The position numbers and the translations under genes are program-made. DNA of 64,000 nucleotides from Pseudomonadota bacterium (lineage in GTDB: Bacteria; Pseudomonadota; Gammaproteobacteria; Ga0077536): NCBI GenBank assembly GCA_016719885.1, contig JADJYF010000014.1, forward strand, positions 138,111-202,110. The letters run 5' to 3'. Below the pieces are notes generated by a model. It was given only the letters and a program-made list of their open reading frames with translations. It had not been told where the DNA came from and searched no databases. Shown one piece after another: positions 46,521 through 56,653 of this stretch. Each line of letters opens with the position of its first letter. The first letter of the stretch is position 1.

Positions 46521-49460
46521 GTGCAGAACAGCGATCCCCATATTTGGGCGAGGCAGCGAAGCGTTAGACGCGCGTGTGCTTGGATTGCGTGTAAGTTCGT
46601 GTTGCTGAGTCTGCTGTGTGCGCCGCCGGCAGAAGCGCTCACCTATAAAGACACTTCAGTGGCGATGAACTGGGTCGACCCAGCGAAACACACCGCAGTC
46701 ACCTGGACCAGCGGCGCATCGTGTACCGCCTATGCCTCTGCGCCCGCCGACGACGACATCACCGCGCCACTGAATATCGGTTTCAATTTCGTGTACGGCG
46801 CCACCACCTACACGACCGTCCAAATCATGACCAACGGTCGCCTGCAGTTCGGCAACAAGCATTGTGGCTTTGGCACCCAATCGAGCGGTAGTCCACCGAC
46901 TTACGCCTTGCCGTACTTCGATGCCAACCTGAACAACACCATGCGCATCTACGGTGCCGATCTCGATCTGAGCGTGAAGGGCACGGGCACCAGTTGCCCT
47001 GCCGCGACCTGTGGCGTGCGCTACACAGCGACGCCAATCGGCACCGCGCCGAACCGGCAGTTCGTCGTGACGTGGCTCAATGTGCCCGAATGGTCGCAAG
47101 GGTCGAGTTTGTTCAATCTGCAGATCATCCTGAGTGAGGATGGCTCGTTCACCTATCAGTTCGGCTCCTTCAGCAATCCGTCCAAGGGCAGCGCCCAGAG
47201 CGGCTGGCAACTTAGCGCCAGCGACTTTTTCGTCAAATCCAAGGGCACCCAGTCGAACGGCACCGCGATCAAGTACCTGCCGACCGCGGTGGCCACCAGC
47301 GGTCTAAAAATCAGCGTTGCGTCTGCCACCGCAAGCACCTGCACGCCGACGGTGGTGACGGTGTCCGCCATCGACGGTGCCGGCAATGTCGTCAGCAGCT
47401 ATGCCGGCACCATCAAGTTGACGACTTCGAGTGCGCACGGCAGCTGGACGGTATCGACTGCCACCGGCAGCTTCAGTGCCGGTGGCGGTGACAGCGGTAC
47501 GGCGACCTACTCCTTCAACGGCTCCGGCGGCGGCAAAGACAATGGTGTCGCCGCGTTTGCCTTGAGCAACACCCACGCCGACACACTGACCATCAGCGCG
47601 GCCGACACCGTCGTCAGTAGTCTGGCGGTCACCAGCGGCACGGTGTCATTTCTTACCAATGCGTTCGTGGTACAGCCTACCGATGGCCTCGGTAACACCG
47701 TGGTGGCGGGACGCGCCCACGCCATGAAGGCCGAACTGTGGCAGAAAGACCCGACCTCCGGCACCTGCAGTATTGCCAGTACCTACAGCGGCGCCAAAAC
47801 CCTCGACGCGTGGCTCACGCGCGACAGCGCAGACCCGGGCGGCAGTGCGCCGACCATCGGCGCGGTGGCGTTGCCCAACGTGCCGTCCGGCGGCAAAGGC
47901 AGCGACAATATCATGCTGACTTTCAGCGCCGGCACGGCAACGTTTTCCCTTGCCACCGGCGACGTCGGCAAGTACGCGCTCAACCTGCGTGACGACAGTC
48001 GTGTGTTCGCCGCTGGCATCGATGTCAGCGGCGCCACCTCGACGGTCACGGTGCGGCCGTTCGCACTCAGCCTTGAGTCCATCGCCGCCGGCGCAATCAG
48101 CAATCTCGCCAACGCGGGCGCGACCGGCACGGTGTTCGCCCGTGCCGGCGCCAACTTCAGCGCGACCGTGCGCGGCGTGTTGTGGCAGTCGGCCGACGAT
48201 CCCTCCAACAGCGGCAGTCCGATCACCGGTGCCAACCTGACCGACAACGGCACCGCAGCGAGCTTTGCCTGGGCAACCAATGTTGCGGTCGCCGCGCCGT
48301 TCACCCCGGCCAGCGGCGTGCTGGGCGTACTCAGCAACGGCAGTGTCGCGCAGGGCGCGTACGCCGGCGGTCGCGCCACGGCCAGCACCCTGCAGTATTC
48401 GGAAGTCGGCAGCGCCAGCCTTGCCGCAACCGCCAGCACCTACCTCAATACCGCCGGGCTCAATCTGAACACACCCGGCGTGGTGGTCGGGCGCTTCACG
48501 CCGACGGCCTTCGCCGTTGCGACTAATACTCCGGTTTTCAGTGCCGGCTGCGCCGCCAGCGGCTTCACCTATGTCGGTGCGCCTTTCACCTATCGCACCG
48601 CGCCCGTCATGACCGTCACGGCACTCAATGCCGCCGGTGCCACCACCCGCAATTACACCGGCAGCTTCTGGAAACTGACCACCGCCAGCCTCACGGGAAA
48701 GAGCTATCAGGCCATGACCGGCACGCTCAACACCGGCAACCTGCCGGCCACGGATCCGGTGATTGTCGATAACGGCAACGGCACGGGAACCCTGACCTTC
48801 AGCAGCGGCAGCGGCGGTCTGAATTTCGTACGCGGCGCGCCGAGCGCGCCGTTCAACGCGGAGCTCGCACTACAGATCAACGTCATCGACACCGACGCCG
48901 TGGCGTTTGCCGGCAACCCGGCGCGCTTCGGAGCGGCGACCGCCGGCAACGGCATCGCCTTCGATGACGGCAGTGCATCGACCAGCAACGACAAGCAGAT
49001 GCTGTGGGGACGGTTGCGCCTGGTCAGCGGCTTCGGCTCGGAGCTGCTGCCGGTCAGCGTCAACGCGGTGTTTGAAAACTATTCTGCGGCAGGCAACTTT
49101 GTACTGAATGCGGCGGACAACTGCACGCCGGTGCCGACCACGGCGGTCAATCTCGCCAATACCCTGCAGACGCCCGCGGCCGGCACCACCTCAATCCGGA
49201 TTGCCGGCACGGCCACAAGCACCGCGACCATCACCAGCACGCCCGCGCGCCTCGGTTTGTCGTCGTTCCTGTTCAGCGCACCCGGTGCCGGCAACACCGG
49301 CTACACCGGGCTCAGCTTCTGATCTCGGCGCAGCGTCCACCAGCTGGCTGCAATTTGATTGGAGCGGCACCGGCACCACAACCAGAATCCCAACGCACGC
49401 GCCGACTTCGGCATCTTCAATGGCCCGCGCACCGTCATCTACGCCCGCGAGCCCTGGTAG
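46521..49460 (+). pseudogene. mshQ: MSHA biogenesis protein MshQ-like adhesin, two frameshifts
   Basis: This is a large exported protein (about 979 residues when corrected). The GTG at 46521 has AGGA eight bases upstream; the signal peptide ends LLCAPPAEA before LTYKDTSVAMNWV. The N-terminal part (IMTNGRLQFGNKHCGFGTQS, LPYFDANLNNTMRIYGADLD) and long Ala/Gly/Ser/Thr-rich beta repeats fit MshQ/DUF6701. The frame ends at FSAPGAGNTGYTGLSF; removing one base near 49318 and adding one near 49379 yields DLGAASTSWLQFDWSG and then QNPNARADFGIFNGPR and TVIYAREPW before TAG 49460, the standard MshQ end. It is convergent with the pilin operon. MshQ is thought to be a surface or tip component. Confidence 0.82.
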
Positions 49461-49481
49461 CCCGGCGTGCGTTTTGGTCCT

Positions 49482-49901
49482 TTACGGCGCGCTCGTGACC
49501 GTTGCCAGCAATGTGCGGGTGACCAAATCTCCGGTCGCACTTGCGCCTGAAGTCGCAGTCGCACCGAGGCTGTATACCACGTAGGTGGAAGTGCCTTCGG
49601 TGACGGTGACAGCGCTGCACGTCACTCTGACCGTGAAGCCGAGCAGACCGGCGGTGGTCGAACTGAAACTGGTATTGGCACAAGTGGCGCCCACCAGCGC
49701 CGCACGCGCTGCATAGGCGAGCCCACTCTGGGCGGCATTGAACGCGCGAGCGCCCTGGATCGAAAGCAGCGAACTGGCCTGCTGCGAACCGGCAATGTTG
49801 ATCAGCACTCCGGCGATGGCCGCCAGCACCGTGATCAGAAATATCGCCGCGGGTAGTGCAAACCCCGCGACCGGCCCCGGTCTGGCCCGTGTGCGCTTCA
49901 C
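49482..49901 (-). CDS. mshP: MSHA biogenesis protein MshP-like
   Basis: This 139-residue type IV pilus accessory protein (PilX-like) has a hydrophobic N-terminal helix, FALPAAIFLITVLAAIAGVL, followed by ASSLLSIQGARAFNAAQSGL. The GTG at 49901 overlaps the mshO stop (GTGA), which fixes the start. A longer reading upstream overlaps mshO. It has a single N-terminal membrane helix and Cys residues, and is probably a minor assembly component. It is the last gene of the minus-strand pilin operon. Confidence 0.82.
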   Translation of the reverse strand: MKRTRARPGPVAGFALPAAIFLITVLAAIAGVLINIAGSQQASSLLSIQGARAFNAAQSGLAYAARAALVGATCANTSFSSTTAGLLGFTVRVTCSAVTVTEGTSTYVVYSLGATATSGASATGDLVTRTLLATVTSAP

Positions 49902-50791
49902 GGCGCGTTCACCACACTGACTTGCTGCAAAAGACTGACGGTCTCGGTCGTTCCCGCGATGGTGTTGGCGGCACTGACCGCAATCTGGATGGACAGCAGG
50001 CCCGCCCGCGTAGCCGTACCCGGGGTGTAGCGAAATACGCAGGCACTGACGTCCAGCGCCAAAGGTTGCGCGCTGCCGGCCGGCGGCACCGCCATCGCGG
50101 CGCTGATGCCGTAGCCTGCATAGCGGCTGAGCGTACCGGTACCGAGATCGCACACAAAGCTCACCGCGCTGTCCACCACATGCAGCCGCTGATTGGGCGA
50201 AGCACGCGGCAGCAGGCTACCGACATCACTGCGATCGAAGGTCAATGCCACACCGCGCGCGTTGTTGACGACCGCCGCGACTCCCGCAAGATCATCACCG
50301 CTGTAGGCATTGGCGCCGGTCTGCCCGGTGTTGTAGACAGCAATGCAGTCGATGCGCCCGGCCATGCACGCCGTACGACCACCGCTGCCGCTGACTATCT
50401 GCGCGGCATTGGGCATCCCACCCACCAACTCCACACAGTCGCGGGTACTGGCGAGGTTGATGGCGTCGGCATCGGGGGCGGTACACAAATCGTTATTGCT
50501 GCCGTCCCCTTCAGCACGGTAACGACCGCCGGAACGGGTGCGCAGGAATTCGATGGCGGTGCCGGCGTTGTTGACGCGAATGCTGTTCGGTAACGCCAGA
50601 CGCAGTTCGCGGGTTATACGGCTGAGCGCAGTCTCGGCGTAGTCCACCAGCGCAGCGCGGGTGGTGCCATCGCGAGCCCCGGTTATCTGCGGCACGATGG
50701 CGCGCCACACCACCGAAGCCAGAATGGTGGTGATGACCATCACCGAGATCATTTCGATGAGGGTGAATCCGTGATTGCCGCGCATGGCCAT
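49898..50791 (-). CDS. mshO: MSHA minor prepilin MshO
   Basis: This 297-residue minor pilin has a class IV prepilin leader and helix, RGNHGFTLIEMISVMVITTI, with the cleavage Gly-Phe and Glu5. A long globular part with several Cys (LCTAPDADAINLASTRDCVE) fits MshO/GspJ-like proteins. The start Met at 50791 is eight bases after the mshD stop; an ATG six bases later is also possible. It is expected to be processed by the prepilin peptidase and built into the pilus tip. Confidence 0.85.
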   Translation of the reverse strand: MAMRGNHGFTLIEMISVMVITTILASVVWRAIVPQITGARDGTTRAALVDYAETALSRITRELRLALPNSIRVNNAGTAIEFLRTRSGGRYRAEGDGSNNDLCTAPDADAINLASTRDCVELVGGMPNAAQIVSGSGGRTACMAGRIDCIAVYNTGQTGANAYSGDDLAGVAAVVNNARGVALTFDRSDVGSLLPRASPNQRLHVVDSAVSFVCDLGTGTLSRYAGYGISAAMAVPPAGSAQPLALDVSACVFRYTPGTATRAGLLSIQIAVSAANTIAGTTETVSLLQQVSVVNAP

Positions 50792-50798
50792 CGCCGCT

Positions 50799-51326
50799 TC
50801 AGTAATTGGCGCGATAAACCGACAGCACGACCGGATTTGGCATACTGGCATGCGTCACTGTCACCGTCGCCCTCACCACTGCACCACTGTTTGAAGTCAG
50901 ACCATTCAGGCTCTCACCGACACTGCTCACGTTCACCGCCACGGTGTATTGCGAGAGCTGCACGATCGCGTTGTTGAACTGGTCACGGGCACCGACGTCG
51001 CGCAGACCGTTGTAGTCACACACGTCGTCAAAGCTCACGCGTGTTTCGGCAGCGCCAATGGCGCCGGCACAGGTGCCACAGGCCGAGGTTGTACAGACGC
51101 TCGCGCAGTTGGCGGAGAAGTCAGGGTCGCAGAATGACTTGGAACCCAGTTCTTCGATGTAGGCCTGGGCCAGCGCAGACGCCTGTTCCTGCACCATCGG
51201 ATCTGCACTCCGTGCAATGCTGGCGTTAATGGTGAACAGGATCCCGGCGAGCGCCACACCGAGTACCGCCATGGCGGCGATCAGTTCGACCAGACTCAAG
51301 CCTTGCTGCCGGTGGTAGCCGCTCAC
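50799..51326 (-). CDS. mshD: MSHA minor prepilin MshD
   Basis: This 175-residue minor pilin has the prepilin motif SGYHRQQGLSLVELIAAMAV (cleavage after Gly, Glu5). Several Cys follow (SFCDPDFSANCASVCTTSAC) and could form disulfides. The GTG at 51326 overlaps the corrected mshC stop by GTGA. Residue spacing and the MVQEQASALAQAYIEELGSK block match MshD. The upstream in-frame reading is frame noise over the mshC 3' end. Confidence 0.85.
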   Translation of the reverse strand: MSGYHRQQGLSLVELIAAMAVLGVALAGILFTINASIARSADPMVQEQASALAQAYIEELGSKSFCDPDFSANCASVCTTSACGTCAGAIGAAETRVSFDDVCDYNGLRDVGARDQFNNAIVQLSQYTVAVNVSSVGESLNGLTSNSGAVVRATVTVTHASMPNPVVLSVYRANY

Positions 51327-51789
51327 TGCACCAGCCCAGTTTCCGCATCCACTGAAAAGGAAAAGCTGCCGACGCTGACGACGTTGCCGGCTGTGATCGC
51401 AACCGCGCGGCCGATTTTGTCGAAAGTGATGCTGGTGGTGGTGACAGTGACGCCGCCGGGGCGGCACCGCTCAGGGCGTCGGCACTACCTGGCCGCGGCA
51501 CGCCGGTCTCCGCTGCGCTGTTGCAGGACATGAACGCGCTGTAGCCGGCATTGAAGGCAATGCGCACGTTACAACCCGACGCGATGGCTAGCTTTTGCGC
51601 ATAGCGCGTGGCCGCCACCGACTCGTCGAAAAATGCCCGCACGCGGAACGGTCCGGGATCGGCGAAGCGGGGCGCCGCCACGGCCGCCATCGCGCCCACC
51701 AGCACCACGACCGTGATCAATTCGACCAGTGTGAATCCGCCCTGTGCCATCGGCGCAGGGCGCAACGTGGCCCGGTGTGCGGCAGACAT
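51323..51789 (-). pseudogene. mshC: MSHA minor prepilin MshC-like (GspH type), frameshifted
   Basis: The frame opens with a prepilin leader (MAQGGFTLVELITVVVLVGA) and RFADPGPFRVRAFFDESVAA, and reads to ADALSGAAP. A single base is missing from a G run at 51458-51461 (C run on the coding strand). Restoring it gives PGGVTVTTTSITFDKIGRAV and ITAGNVVSVGSFSFSVDAET with GLVQ before a TGA that overlaps mshD. This is a normal GspH/FimT-type C-terminus. The start could be 51789 or 51750. The precise break in a homopolymer suggests an indel error. Confidence 0.82.
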
Positions 51790-51823
51790 GGCCGCTACAC
51801 GCGTGGCCGCGTTGCCGGGTCGC

Positions 51824-52267
51824 TTATGGACAGCCGCTGGTGACGACGGTGACGGTCGGCTGGGTATTCGCCGCAGTCGGGGCCACATAGGTAACGCTGC
51901 AGTTGGCAGGCGTACCCGCGGATGCGACCGTGTACACACCGGTGGCCGCAGTGTGGGTGTAGCCGGTGGTGTCGGTGATGGTGTTTTCAATGCCTCCGGC
52001 GCCGGCCGTGGGATATCCATTGACCATCGCCACCGCATTACCTTCCATGGTCACCGAAGTGCTCGCACTGACGTTCTGCGCGATTTGAACGCCGTGCGCC
52101 AACGCCGCCGCTGAGCGGATGCTGCCGGCCAGACCGTTGATGGAGGCGACACGCGCCTGTCCTTCGACACCGGCGAAGCGCGGCAATGCGAAGGCCGACA
52201 GCAAGCCCAGGATTACGATTACCGCAATCAGTTCGATTAACGTAAAGCCGCCCATGTTCCGATTCAT
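51824..52267 (-). CDS. mshA: MSHA major prepilin
   Basis: This 147-residue class IV prepilin has leader and helix MNRNMGGFTLIELIAVIVIL (cleavage after Gly, Glu5) and RFAGVEGQARVASINGLAGS. A short C-terminal domain carries Cys at PANCSVTYV and SGCP that could form the disulfide loop. It is the only intact pilin of this size here, so it is the likely major subunit; mshB is absent. The start is ATG 52267. About 145 bases separate it from mshG and may contain its promoter. Confidence 0.88.
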   Translation of the reverse strand: MNRNMGGFTLIELIAVIVILGLLSAFALPRFAGVEGQARVASINGLAGSIRSAAALAHGVQIAQNVSASTSVTMEGNAVAMVNGYPTAGAGGIENTITDTTGYTHTAATGVYTVASAGTPANCSVTYVAPTAANTQPTVTVVTSGCP

Positions 52268-52412
52268 AGATGTCCGTCTCGTGTTTGAGTTTCTGGCTGG
52301 CAATGTGGCGTTGTCGAAATCTGTGCCTGACGACACGCAGTTCGATCAGCAGACATGCTTGGAATTCTTAGCGTCGGCCCTGCCTGAAAACTTTAGCGGC
52401 CTGCCATCGCGT

Positions 52413-53645
52413 TCAATGTCCGGCCTGCAATTTGACGCCGGCCAGATCCCACATCGGCAGAAAGATGCCGAGTGCGAATATCAGCACGAAGCCCGCCAGC
52501 ACCACGATCAGAATGGGTTCGATGGCCGAACTCAGGTTTTTGACGTCGTAATCGACCTCGCGCTCGTAGTAGCTCGCACACTCCGCCAGCATGCGGTCGA
52601 CCGCGCCGGTTTCTTCACCGACGGCCAGCATCTGCAAGACCAGGGGTGTGAACATGCCGGTTGCGGTGGCGCTGCGCGTCAGGGTGTCGCCACGTTCGAC
52701 GCCAGTGCGAATGTTGCGGATGCGCTCGCCGACCTGCTCGTTGTCGACCGCCTGCGCCATCACACCCAGGGCCTGGGTCAGCGGCACACCGGCAGCCATG
52801 GACATGGCAAAGCCGCGCGCAAAGCGGCCGAGGGTTGCGCGGTGAATGATGTCGCCGACCAGCGGTAAGCGCAGCTTGATGCCATCCCATCGGTAGCGGC
52901 CCTGCTCGGAGCGGATCCAGGCACGAAAAGTGAACGCGGCGAGCGCGCCCGCGCACAACATCACACCCCAGTACTCCGTGCAGAAATTGGACATGCTAAT
53001 CAACAGGCGTGTCGGCAGCGGCAGTTCGACCTTGGCACGCGCAAAAATCTGCGCGAACTGCGGAATGACCACCACATTGATGACGCCGATGGCAGCAACG
53101 ATCGCGCTGATAACAAAACTTGGATAGCGCAGCGCGCTTTTAATCTGGGCGCGGGTGTTGCGATCCCGTTCCAGGTATTCCGACAGGCGCAGGAAAGCAT
53201 CGTCGAGCCGGCCGGTACTTTCGCCGATGCGCACCGTGTTGACGAACAGGCTCGAGAAAATCTGCGGGTGCTGGGCCAGTGCAGTCGACAGTTCGCGACC
53301 CCTCTCCAGCACGGTGCGAATTTCAGCGAGCACTTTGCCGAGCACCGGGTTGCGTGCCGAGCGCACCAGCCCGGTCAGACCCTGTCCTATCGGCACGCCG
53401 GCGTGAATGAGGGTGTACATCTGCCGGCACAGCAAGATCAAATCGTCGAGTGACGGCTTGTTTGGCTGCAGCATCTCGCGAAGCGCCGCCAGGACATCGA
53501 CGCGCGTCACCGCCACCTGGATATCCACCGGCGTGATGCCGCTGGTGAGAAGCTGGGCTGCGACCGCGTCGCGCGACGAGGCTTCCAGTGTGCCCTTGAT
53601 CAGGTCGCCGCGGCGACCGCGCCCCTTGTATTCAAATTGGGCCAT
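52413..53645 (-). CDS. mshG: MSHA platform protein MshG (GspF/PilC type)
   Basis: This 410-residue inner-membrane protein is the pilus assembly platform. It has two GspF domains, each with a long hydrophobic segment (FVISAIVAAIGVINVVVIPQ and EPILIVVLAGFVLIFALGIF). Typical signatures are LILLCRQMYTLIHAGVPIGQ in the first half and RFARGFAMSMAAGVPLTQAL in the second. The start MAQFEYKGRGRRGD is the usual GspF-like beginning. It stands 22 bases after mshE. Confidence 0.93.
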   Translation of the reverse strand: MAQFEYKGRGRRGDLIKGTLEASSRDAVAAQLLTSGITPVDIQVAVTRVDVLAALREMLQPNKPSLDDLILLCRQMYTLIHAGVPIGQGLTGLVRSARNPVLGKVLAEIRTVLERGRELSTALAQHPQIFSSLFVNTVRIGESTGRLDDAFLRLSEYLERDRNTRAQIKSALRYPSFVISAIVAAIGVINVVVIPQFAQIFARAKVELPLPTRLLISMSNFCTEYWGVMLCAGALAAFTFRAWIRSEQGRYRWDGIKLRLPLVGDIIHRATLGRFARGFAMSMAAGVPLTQALGVMAQAVDNEQVGERIRNIRTGVERGDTLTRSATATGMFTPLVLQMLAVGEETGAVDRMLAECASYYEREVDYDVKNLSSAIEPILIVVLAGFVLIFALGIFLPMWDLAGVKLQAGH

Positions 53646-53667
53646 GAGCGGACCGGAATTCGTCGGC

Positions 53668-55470
53668 TCAAGCCGCGTTGCGCCGCGGCGTGGTCACGGT
53701 CGGGCCGCCTTGCGCATCGCCGTCACCGGGCTCTGCGCCGCCGCCGGCGTGCAACTCCGGCAGATCGCCGAACTCGCCGTCGGCGGCAACCCGCAACGCT
53801 TCGCTGACAGTGGTCAAGCCGGCTGCCGCGTGATCCAGCGCCAGCCGATCGAGCGTGCGATAGCCGGCACTGGCGCGCGCCAGCCGCGCAAACTCCACGC
53901 CGTCCCCATGGGTCAGCGCATCGGCCATCGGTCCGTCGATTTCGAGCATTTCATACACACCCATACGACCGCGGAAGCCTGTGTTGTTGCAGCGGTGGCA
54001 GCCTCTACCCATCTGATAGACCGGCAGCGGCAGTTCGTCGCCCAGGCGTCCCTGCACCCAGATCCGCTCGGCGGTATCGAGTTCGGTCGGCGCGCGACAG
54101 TCGGCGCAAATGCAGCGGATCAGGCGCTGTGCCAGCACCAGGCGCAATGCGGAGGCCAGCAGATATCCCTGCGCGCCCATGTCCAACAGCCGGCTGACGC
54201 TGCTGACCACGTCGTTGGTATGCAGCGTCGACAAGACCAGGTGACCGGTCATGGCGGCGCGCAGACCGATTTCCGCAGTCTCCTGGTCACGCATTTCGCC
54301 TACCAGCACGATGTCCGGATCCTGACGCAAGGTGGTGCGTAACACCCGCGCGAAATCGAGTCCGATTTGCGCGTTGACCTGTACTTGATTGACCCGCGGC
54401 AGCCGGTACTCGACCGGGTCCTCGACCGTGATGATCTTCACCGCCGGGTCGTTCAGGTGATTGAGCGCCGAGTACAGCGTGGTCGTCTTGCCGCTGCCGG
54501 TCGGGCCGGTCACCAACACCAGGCCATGCGGTCGCTTCAGGGCGCGGCTGAAGCGACGCAGCAATGACGGCGGCATACCGAGTTGGTCGAGGTCGCGCAC
54601 GCCGTCGCTCTGATCGAGCAAGCGCATCACCACCGCTTCGCCGGTCTGCAGCGGCATGGTCGCGATGCGCACATCGATGCTCTTGTCACTTACCCTGATG
54701 CTGAAGCGGCCGTCCTGCGGCAGACGCTTCTCGGCGATGTCGAGGTTGGACATCAGTTTCAAGCGTTGCACCAGAGCAGCGGCGATACGTCGCTCGTTCA
54801 ATACCTGCTCGTGCAGAATGCCGTCGACGCGCATGCGGATGCGCAGCACCGTGTCGTCGGGCTCTATGTGGATGTCCGAAGCCTTGATTTGCACGGCGTC
54901 CTGAAACAGCGAGTGCAACAGTTTGACCACTGGCGCTTCGCTCAGGTCGGCGCCCGCGGCCAGTTGGTCGACGTCGAAGTCGCTGTCCTTCAGTTCGTCG
55001 TTGAGCTGTTCTGCGAGGCCCGAGATCTGGTCACTCTGGCGATAGGCGCGGTCAATAACCTCCAGCAATTCATCTTCGCGTACCACGGCAATTTCAATCT
55101 GCCGATGCACGAGGCGCGTCAATTCGTCGTAGGCGAACAGATTGGTCGGGTCAGCCATGCCGACCAGCAAGGTCGTGCCACGCTGCTTCAAGGCAATGAC
55201 GCGAAAGCGCCGTGCATGGATTTCGGGAATGAGTTTGATGGTATCCGGCTCGAACTGGTAATGGCCCAGTTCGACGAATAGCACATTGAGCTGTTCCGAC
55301 AGGAAGGTCAGCAGACTGTCCTGGGTCAGGCAGCCGGTCTCGACCAGTACCTGACCAAGTTTGCGCCCGGATTTTTTCTGTTCGGCGAGCGCCAGATCAA
55401 GCTGGTGCGCCGAGATGACTTTCTTTTCGACCAGCAGATCGCCGAGTCGAATCTTGCGCGGCAAACTCAT
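53668..55470 (-). CDS. mshE: MSHA pilus extension ATPase MshE
   Basis: This 600-residue PilB/GspE-type ATPase powers pilus extension. The N-terminal MshEN-type region begins RKIRLGDLLVEKKVISAHQL and contains GRKLGQVLVETGCLTQDSLL, the repeated pattern known to bind cyclic-di-GMP in MshE. The ATPase core has Walker A VTGPTGSGKTTTLYSALNHL, Walker B IVLVGEMRDQETAEIGLRAA, the His box LVLSTLHTND and a CxxC pair (CICADCRA ... CHRCNNTG) for zinc. It is intact. It links the locus to c-di-GMP control. Confidence 0.94.
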   Translation of the reverse strand: MSLPRKIRLGDLLVEKKVISAHQLDLALAEQKKSGRKLGQVLVETGCLTQDSLLTFLSEQLNVLFVELGHYQFEPDTIKLIPEIHARRFRVIALKQRGTTLLVGMADPTNLFAYDELTRLVHRQIEIAVVREDELLEVIDRAYRQSDQISGLAEQLNDELKDSDFDVDQLAAGADLSEAPVVKLLHSLFQDAVQIKASDIHIEPDDTVLRIRMRVDGILHEQVLNERRIAAALVQRLKLMSNLDIAEKRLPQDGRFSIRVSDKSIDVRIATMPLQTGEAVVMRLLDQSDGVRDLDQLGMPPSLLRRFSRALKRPHGLVLVTGPTGSGKTTTLYSALNHLNDPAVKIITVEDPVEYRLPRVNQVQVNAQIGLDFARVLRTTLRQDPDIVLVGEMRDQETAEIGLRAAMTGHLVLSTLHTNDVVSSVSRLLDMGAQGYLLASALRLVLAQRLIRCICADCRAPTELDTAERIWVQGRLGDELPLPVYQMGRGCHRCNNTGFRGRMGVYEMLEIDGPMADALTHGDGVEFARLARASAGYRTLDRLALDHAAAGLTTVSEALRVAADGEFGDLPELHAGGGAEPGDGDAQGGPTVTTPRRNAA

Positions 55471-56653
55471 GGGCTGGCCTGCAGGCGAACGATTTCAGCG
55501 GCGGCATAGCTGTCCATGGTCTGTGACAGCGTGCCGCTGGATCGTGCCTGGCTAAAAGCGGCCACCGCTTCGCGGCGTGCATCGAGCGCGGCAAGTGATA
55601 TGGCGAGACCCATCCACGCGTTGCCATGGGATGGCGCTGCCTGCAGGACTTCGCGGTAGGTGGCCACCGCCGCCGCGTGCTCTCCCTGGCGCTGTTGTAG
55701 CGCAGCGAGGAACTCGTGGTACTCAAGCGCCTGGGCAACGGGTGGAGCGGAACGGGTGAGGACCGCCAGCGCGCCGGCACTGTCACCGGCGTCGTAGCGC
55801 AGATGCGCGAGCATTTGCGCGAGAGCGGCCGCACGGGGCGCCTGTTTGAGCCCCTCGCGCAACGCGGTTTCCGCTTCGCCGCTACGGCCCGCCTGCAGTA
55901 GATGCCGTGCATAAGCCAGATTCAGTCTTTCGCTGCCCTGGAAGCGCGACACTGCCGCTTTCAAAAGCGCGAGGCCGACCGCCGTATCGCCGCGTACGAA
56001 GGCCTGCTCGGCCTGCTGTATCGCGCTCGCCTGATCGTCGCTACGGCTCGGGGGCGCACGCGAAATATGCATCGTCCCCAAGTTCTCTACCAGTTCGGAA
56101 TCCGCGTCCAGCGCCACCGGCGGCGCTGCAGGCTCGAACAAACGGCGCGGCGTATCGCTGTCGGTGGCGGGCTCAGGCGGCGGCGCGGCAGAGGTGCATT
56201 GATTGCTTCGACGACCGCTTGCGGTGGTGTCGGCGATGGCGTTGCGGTCAATGCGGCCGGCGCGGGCGGCGTGGTGGTGGTCGCGGGCATCGCCGCAACA
56301 GTGGGTGCGGGCGGCGTCACGTCCAGCGGCGCCGCCACGGCAGAAGCTGGAGGCGCAGGCGCGATGTCGGACTGGGTAACGACCACGGCAGCACCGGTTG
56401 GCGCCGGCGCCGAGGCAACGGCACGAAACGGCGCCGACCTCGTCATGCCGATGTCGATGATCGCATCGCGATCCCACAACAGCAGCGTGCTGAACAACGC
56501 TGCCGACAACACCCACGGTAAAGCCGGATGGACTTTCACCTCGCGCGGCAACACATCGGCCGGCACCAGATTGGCCAGTACGCCGTCCAAGGACACGCTG
56601 CGTCGCCGCTGGCGCTGGTCGAGGTCGCGCAACATCTTGTTGATGAGGCTCAT
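55467..56653 (-). pseudogene. mshN: MSHA biogenesis protein MshN-like (TPR), one frameshift
   Basis: The frame opens MSLINKMLRDLDQRQRRRSV, the typical MshN start. One transmembrane segment follows (ALPWVLSAALFSTLLL), then a Pro/Ala-rich linker to AVVEAINA. One base is missing near 56195; corrected, the frame continues TSAAPPPEPATDSDTPRRLF and a TPR-rich domain (AFVRGDTAVGLALLKAAVSR, GNAWMGLAISLAALDARREA). The total is about 395 residues. The mshM stop overlaps its start and it overlaps the mshE start. Confidence 0.83.
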
